From Tubiluchus corallicola (Eukaryota > Priapulida > Priapulimorpha > Priapulimorphida > Tubiluchidae): 60,000 bases of DNA. The notes beneath the pieces are model-generated. The model had not been told where the DNA came from. It made no database searches and was given only the letters and a program-made list of their open reading frames with translations. Shown piece after piece: positions 55,511 through 60,000 of the stretch (position 1 is the first letter of the stretch; each line of letters begins with the position of its first letter). The translations under genes and the position numbers were made by a program. The stretch lies in contig JAQGDQ010000050.1 in NCBI GenBank assembly GCA_030141605.1, positions 75,971 to 135,970 on the forward strand, read 5' to 3'.

Positions 55511-58500
55511 AGTATGGTGCCGCCGTGACAGTCTCGCAGAAGTATTTACCATCAAAACAAACAGGAAATTCGTTTAACATGAGTATGATAAACGCTTAAG
55601 ATTGCCTCTAAACTTTATAATTCTTTAGCGAAAATTTTCGGAGACTTGCTTTAGCTAGGCCTTTTCTTGTCATTTAAGTAGTATGCTTACATCACTGGAT
55701 TAGATAAATTGATATGCCAGAGAGAACGTAAATTTGTAAGATAAAGAGCTGACACAATAGCAGCCACAGTCCCCTTAGTGACATACCTAGTTCTTTCACA
55801 ATATTCCCTGGGAATCGATCAAACCCAAGTAAAAGTAAAACTAAGTAAGAGTGCAATCCTCGAGAACATAATGACTGTTCGATTTTCTTGGCATCTGTCA
55901 GGCATCATTAATCATAGGGAGACGAGAAGAGAAGCTTCAAGACTTACTGCTGTTTAGTTTTCGTTAACGACCACGTACCTAACAAAAACTGGGTACATAA
56001 GATTATGTTTTGAAAACGAAGCTTCTCCAGATTGCCATCTGCGTAAAACATCGTGATGAAATCCACTCTGCAAAATGTGACTTGACCCGGCCATATTTTT
56101 GTTTTATTACATGCTATGCACAGCACAAGAAATTCCCTACACGCCAAAAAAGTTTACGAAAATCGTGATTTTAACATACTGTACTCTGTAACCAGTATGA
56201 GAATTGTTTGGTGAAAAAACGCACTGGCAAAATAAATATGACCATACATTCCGTAGCTTCCGATTTTTGGACTTCCTTCCCACCACTTATACAAGTCCAT
56301 ATTGTCGGGTCGTCGAAAAATATCGTATTTTATAGACTTTTTTATATTTGATTTCTACTATTAAAAGCAGCAGTTTTGCCAGGTACTCTAAACATTTGCT
56401 GAATTTCCTGTGCACGATGTAATTTATTATTATATATTAACCATGTATGGATTAATTATTATCGTGCTCATGGATTGAGCTCACTGATTGATAATTATTT
56501 GGTACAGTTGCTAACTCCTTTTTTCCACATGGTTACAATAGAATACACTAGAGACGAAATCCACGAGTTTGATAGTTAAAGTACAAGAAAATGGATACCT
56601 GAAGTAGGTTTCAGAAAAATCACCTTAAAAAATAATATTACTTTATAAAACTTTTATGCGTATATCGTACTGGCATCGAAAGGAATTTTGTTTGTCTTCA
56701 CTTTAAATCTCCCACAATACTGTTTCGATGGCACCATTACATGACGTCATATACACACAATCAGGGGAAGAAAAGGAAATGTTTAACTATGTCTCAAAAA
56801 ACTTTCCATGCAAATCTATATTACTTAGCTTTTCGCTTACCAGCTGGAGAGACTTATGTAACTAGAAAAGAAAATTTTTAATTATTTAAAATGTTTCACC
56901 AATTGGTAAAACATCATTGACTCACCCTCCACGGTGCATCACTCACTAACCAAAAACGTATTTTTAATCTTATTGACAAGATACAATAATTTAAAATTTT
57001 CCTCAGTTAGTGAACTTTTCATAATTTTTCTGCGTGTGTGCTACAAATGCTCTTATCATTTTTTCAAAGTTTATACAATGTTATCAAAACTTGTTTCAAA
57101 TGACTTGTCGTCAAATGCTGCGTCTAATGGTGATCTCTAGAGTTTCAATTTACATGTTTTATACAGCGTGACTGCCAATTGAAGTCTTGTATGTCAAAAG
57201 GCAGTATGTAAGTGATATAAAATTTCAAGACGAATTTTTTAAGCTTTATGTTTATGGAGGGTTTTCCTGTGTAAGGTTTTTTCTTGTGTTTTCTTGCTAC
57301 ATTGGATAGGAGCTATTGTTTAGTGATTCATTCAGAAAAGTTAAGACGAAAAAGTTTATTATAGAATTAGAGCTTGGGTTGAAGTTAAAAGGTGGCTCTC
57401 TTAAGTCCAAGGAGAGCCACACTCATGCGAAGTCACGTGAGTTTTATAATAGGTTGATACTGATGCAAGACTACGTCAGACGAGCCTCAATACAGATGAA
57501 CAAATTTGGAGAATCGGGGAGTATGGCTGGTGAGAGCGAAGTGCACAGATTTGTCACTCTGTGTGAGAGTCATTGACCCAAGGTTATACTAATCAGTATT
57601 AGACCATAGTAATATTAACCACTTGACAAGTGAAAACACAGCTTCCGAAACAGAAAGAAAAAAGCTTAGTTATAGAAGACATAATATACTTGTATGCGGA
57701 TGTCAACTACACGCAGCGAGAATTGAAATGACATTGTTATACTCTCAATAAAATGAACTGAACCTGAAGTGATGATACTTGTATGCAGAGGCTTATTACT
57801 TCCTTATATAAATAAATATATGCTGCGTTATTGTACAAATTATGAACTGATGATATAAGATGTTATGTTAACCTAAATGAACTTACTTCATATTAATCCC
57901 GCTAATGCTCGTATGTACATATCGTTTATGTACATCGGTATTATAACTTTCACATCCCATACAGTTAAGTTAGGAACCAGCATTAGCACCTTAGCTGGTG
58001 CCTTCTTATAAAGACCACAGATTTTGAGCATGTTACTTGCCCTGGCAGAATCTTGTTTTTATTTCTTCCTAGAGGAGGAAGGAAGATGAAGTTACTAATT
58101 TGATTTGACGAGAAATTCAGTGAAAAAGCCTGAAAAAAACGATCACAAATATAAGAAACATGTGGTACGATGATGCACTAGATGAAGGTAATTCAATGAT
58201 AACAACAGAGGAAAAATCTGTTTCCGATACTTTTTCATTGTTTGACTTAAGTACTTTCATTTCCTGTGTTGTGGCATACATAAAACGAGAAAATTTACAA
58301 AATTTGGAGCGAAGTAGATATTCAAAACAATTAGTTAAATTGGAGATTAAACTGAGATTACAGTTCGGAAAACATTTATGTTATGATTACTTTAATTGTG
58401 GAGAAAAGTTTCAAAATTTGCGTCAATATTGAATCTGATTTTTAATTTTTTTTCAATTTTCCAACAATGCTGATTTATCCCCTGGTGACGAGTGACGACG

Positions 58501-58662
58501 AATGATTTAAGCAATTACAGGAATACAGTAAAGCTTTACATGTTGAGAAAGACGTTTTAACAGAACAAAAGCAGGTTTTGGATGTAAACGACTATTCTGA
58601 GCATGAACATTTGCAAGCATTTAGAACGACGTATGCATTGAAGCTTAGAATATATTAGATGA
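55511..58662. other. Region without a recognised gene
   Basis: Two plus-strand ORFs, 57316-57576 (86 aa, ends HRFVTLCESH) and 58160-58432 (90 aa), carry no recognisable domain. The first contains a perfect 9-bp hairpin, GTGGCTCTC/GAGAGCCAC, at 57392-57400 and 57412-57420. The second and a coiled-coil-like open stretch at about 58504-58655 lie directly upstream of the Gag remnant and may be parts of the same decayed element. Confidence 0.45.
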
Positions 58663-59095
58663 GAATATCTGACGAGTCAGTTTGTACAAATTCTAAGAGT
58701 AGAAGCTCAAGCGTTATCAAAATTTTTTGGGACTGATGACATTTCTTTTCGGGACTTTGTGACGGACATAGAATGGACTATGCGCTTTAGCAGTTCAATT
58801 GCACAAACCAATTATGAGGAAGCTCCGAAATTTTTGTTATTAAAATTGTTAAAGGAACAAGCTAATCGCTTGCTCAATGATTCTATAGATACTCCGAATG
58901 CATCTTTTGAACAACTCAAAACAATTTTATGAAACGCAAACTAAGGCAGCCGTAGCTTTCAAGAATTTAAATCATATTCAGCAATATCGCGACGAAACAA
59001 TAAGAAGTTTTTGTTTTAGAATTAAAAAATTTCGAAATCAGCTTATATGCAGGAACAGTTATCGTGTTCAAACTTTCAAGTGCGCACTTGATTAG
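58663..59095 (+). mobile_element. Gag capsid remnant of a Ty3-like LTR retrotransposon
   Basis: An open frame (58663-58932) with a helical pattern (FRDFVTDIEWTMRFS, then LLLKLLKEQANRLL) ends in a stop. The following frame continues the same protein to 59095. There 58982-59020 encodes QYRDETIRSFCFR, an exact Q-x3-E-x7-R major homology region, which marks retroelement capsids. The frameshift and stop mean it is inactive. No protease, RT or LTR was recognised nearby. Assignment to Ty3 rather than another LTR family is tentative. Confidence 0.6.
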
Positions 59096-59159
59096 TTTAT
59101 TTATTTATGGTTTGAAAGCTGATGTAAAAATTCTGATTATGTTGGGTTTATGTAGTATT

Positions 59160-59246
59160 TAACGGGTTATGTAGTATCTAACGTGTATTGCTTTGCCAAT
59201 GTACATTGTATGTATTTGTGCAAATAAAACTGAATTGAATTGATTA
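59160..59246 (+). repeat. Probable LINE 3' tail
   Basis: A short segment ends 'TGTGCAAATAAAACTGAATTGAATTGA'-like, with a polyadenylation-type hexamer followed by a TGAAT short repeat. This is the typical 3' terminus of CR1/RTE-type non-LTR elements. Similar tails are seen near 18360 (TTATCATTATCA), 23880 (TTCTGTTCTG) and 50450 (CAAATCAAATC). Confidence 0.35.
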
Positions 59247-59439
59247 GGCGGACATTATAATACATTGGAAGTGGCGATGAAGCCGGCAAATAATAAACTG
59301 GCTCCAGATTTAGTACTTTATTTGTCAGTATTTACGTGATTATAAAAGAGGAAAATGTATGGAAACGGAGGAAGGCACGTCATACTTACAAAACGCAACT
59401 GTAAAAAGTTCACCGTATTTCAGATCACGAAATCAAAAT

Positions 59440-59672
59440 TACATATTCCTGTATATTATAGACGCAACTATTGTCAAGAATTCCTGTATATTATAGGCGC
59501 AACTATTATCAGGAATTCCTGTATATTATAGGAGCAACTATTGTCAGGAAATTCCTGTACATTATAGACGCAACTATTGTCAGGAATTCCTGCATATTAT
59601 AGAGGCAGCTATTGCCAGTAATTCCTGTATATAATAGACGCAACTATTACCAGGAAATTCCGGTATAAATAG
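59440..59672 (+). repeat. 35-bp minisatellite, about 6.5 units
   Basis: Units 'ATTCCTGTATATTATAGACG' plus 'CAACTATTGTCAGGA' start at 59445, 59480, 59515, 59551, 59586, 59621 and 59657, a period of 35-36 bases. Repeats are directly abutted, with no unique spacers. Confidence 0.93.
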
Positions 59673-59674
59673 AC

Positions 59675-59689
59675 GGGGGGGGGGGGGGG
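59675..59689 (+). repeat. G15 homopolymer
   Basis: Fifteen consecutive G directly after the 35-bp minisatellite. The exact length is uncertain because such runs are error-prone in sequencing. Confidence 0.85.
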
Positions 59690-59736
59690 TCGAAGGACCG
59701 CCGGACAAATGACCAGCGGTCGTCTTATGAATCGGC

Positions 59737-59872
59737 ATGATGAGCATGACTACAACCTACGATTTTACGAAAGTACAACTCGTATTAGGAAATGTCATCC
59801 TTTTACGACTGAAATTGTCAGGCGTCTACATTGGAGTTAGTGCCACCAATTTCGTCAAGCAACAAATCAAGG
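59737..59872 (+). CDS. Possible first coding exon of a gene leaving the window
   Basis: From ATG 59737 an open frame of 45 codons reads MMSMTTTYDFTKVQL and then LRLKLSGVYIGVSATNFV, to a consensus donor G|GTAAGT at 59872/59873. The sequence has a balanced, coding-like composition unlike the AT-rich flanks. No domain was recognised and the next exon would be outside the window, so this remains a candidate only. Confidence 0.3.
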
Positions 59873-60000
59873 GTAAGTAATCTTACTTGTATGTAGTTTA
59901 GCGATGTCCAGCGCGTCGTGCTCAGGCTCAAGTTCACAAATTTCCTTTTTGTGCCACTTACGAATTTTTGCGGATCAAGACATATATCGGGTTCTGAATT

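Noticed and set aside
59440-59672. Regularly spaced repeats that could be mistaken for a CRISPR array
   Set aside because: The whole 35-bp unit is repeated without unique spacers, repeats are imperfect, and the DNA is clearly animal.

Overview
This is animal nuclear DNA. It is AT-rich, has no bacterial-style operons, and carries five protein-coding loci that can be recognised, three of them split by many GT-AG introns. These three, PRRC1, GABARAP and delta-aminolevulinate dehydratase (ALAD), can be spliced by hand with phases that match at every junction, as can the visible part of a synaptotagmin-4/11-like gene. Long introns, microsatellites and decayed LINE, SINE, hAT, pogo-like and LTR elements fit an invertebrate metazoan. 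The phylum cannot be fixed from the sequence alone. No bacterial-type defence system, CRISPR array, rRNA or intact tRNA was seen.

Layout. 1-1.1 kb: a 91-bp satellite beside a dead LINE reverse transcriptase. 1.95-6.86 kb: a tandem duplication in which each unit holds an intronless, secreted trypsin-like serine protease, CRE-like sites upstream and a poly(A) signal. The first copy is frameshifted and the second is intact. 6.9-14.3 kb: gene-poor, with a hypothetical ORF, a 626-bp dispersed repeat, a tRNA-derived SINE head and a decayed LINE (endonuclease plus linker). 14.36-24.54 kb (+): the synaptotagmin-4/11-like gene, whose introns contain an hAT remnant, (AAT)45, a second copy of the 626-bp repeat, (TC)n and (TATG)n tracts at a splice donor, and a large foldback element. 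28.10-34.27 kb (-): PRRC1, complete in 8 coding exons. 39.27-42.69 kb (+): GABARAP, complete in 3 exons, with a LINE 3' fragment and an apparently perfect 171-bp duplication in its introns. 45.42-52.34 kb (-): ALAD, 8 exons from the start of the catalytic barrel to the stop; the N-terminal arm exon is not confidently found. 52.3-60 kb: gene-poor, with a Ty3-like Gag remnant, a 35-bp minisatellite beside a G15 tract, and a possible first exon at the right edge.

The genes are unrelated housekeeping or cell-biology functions (membrane traffic, autophagy, ER-exit-site/PKA-associated PRRC1, haem synthesis) plus a lineage-specific secreted protease pair. They do not form a pathway, and the clustering looks like ordinary gene order. 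The most informative points are the Asp-to-Ser change in the synaptotagmin C2A calcium site that marks the Syt4/11 class, the unusual S1 pocket and duplication/decay of the proteases, the missing conserved 5' exon of ALAD, and several unclassified repeat families.
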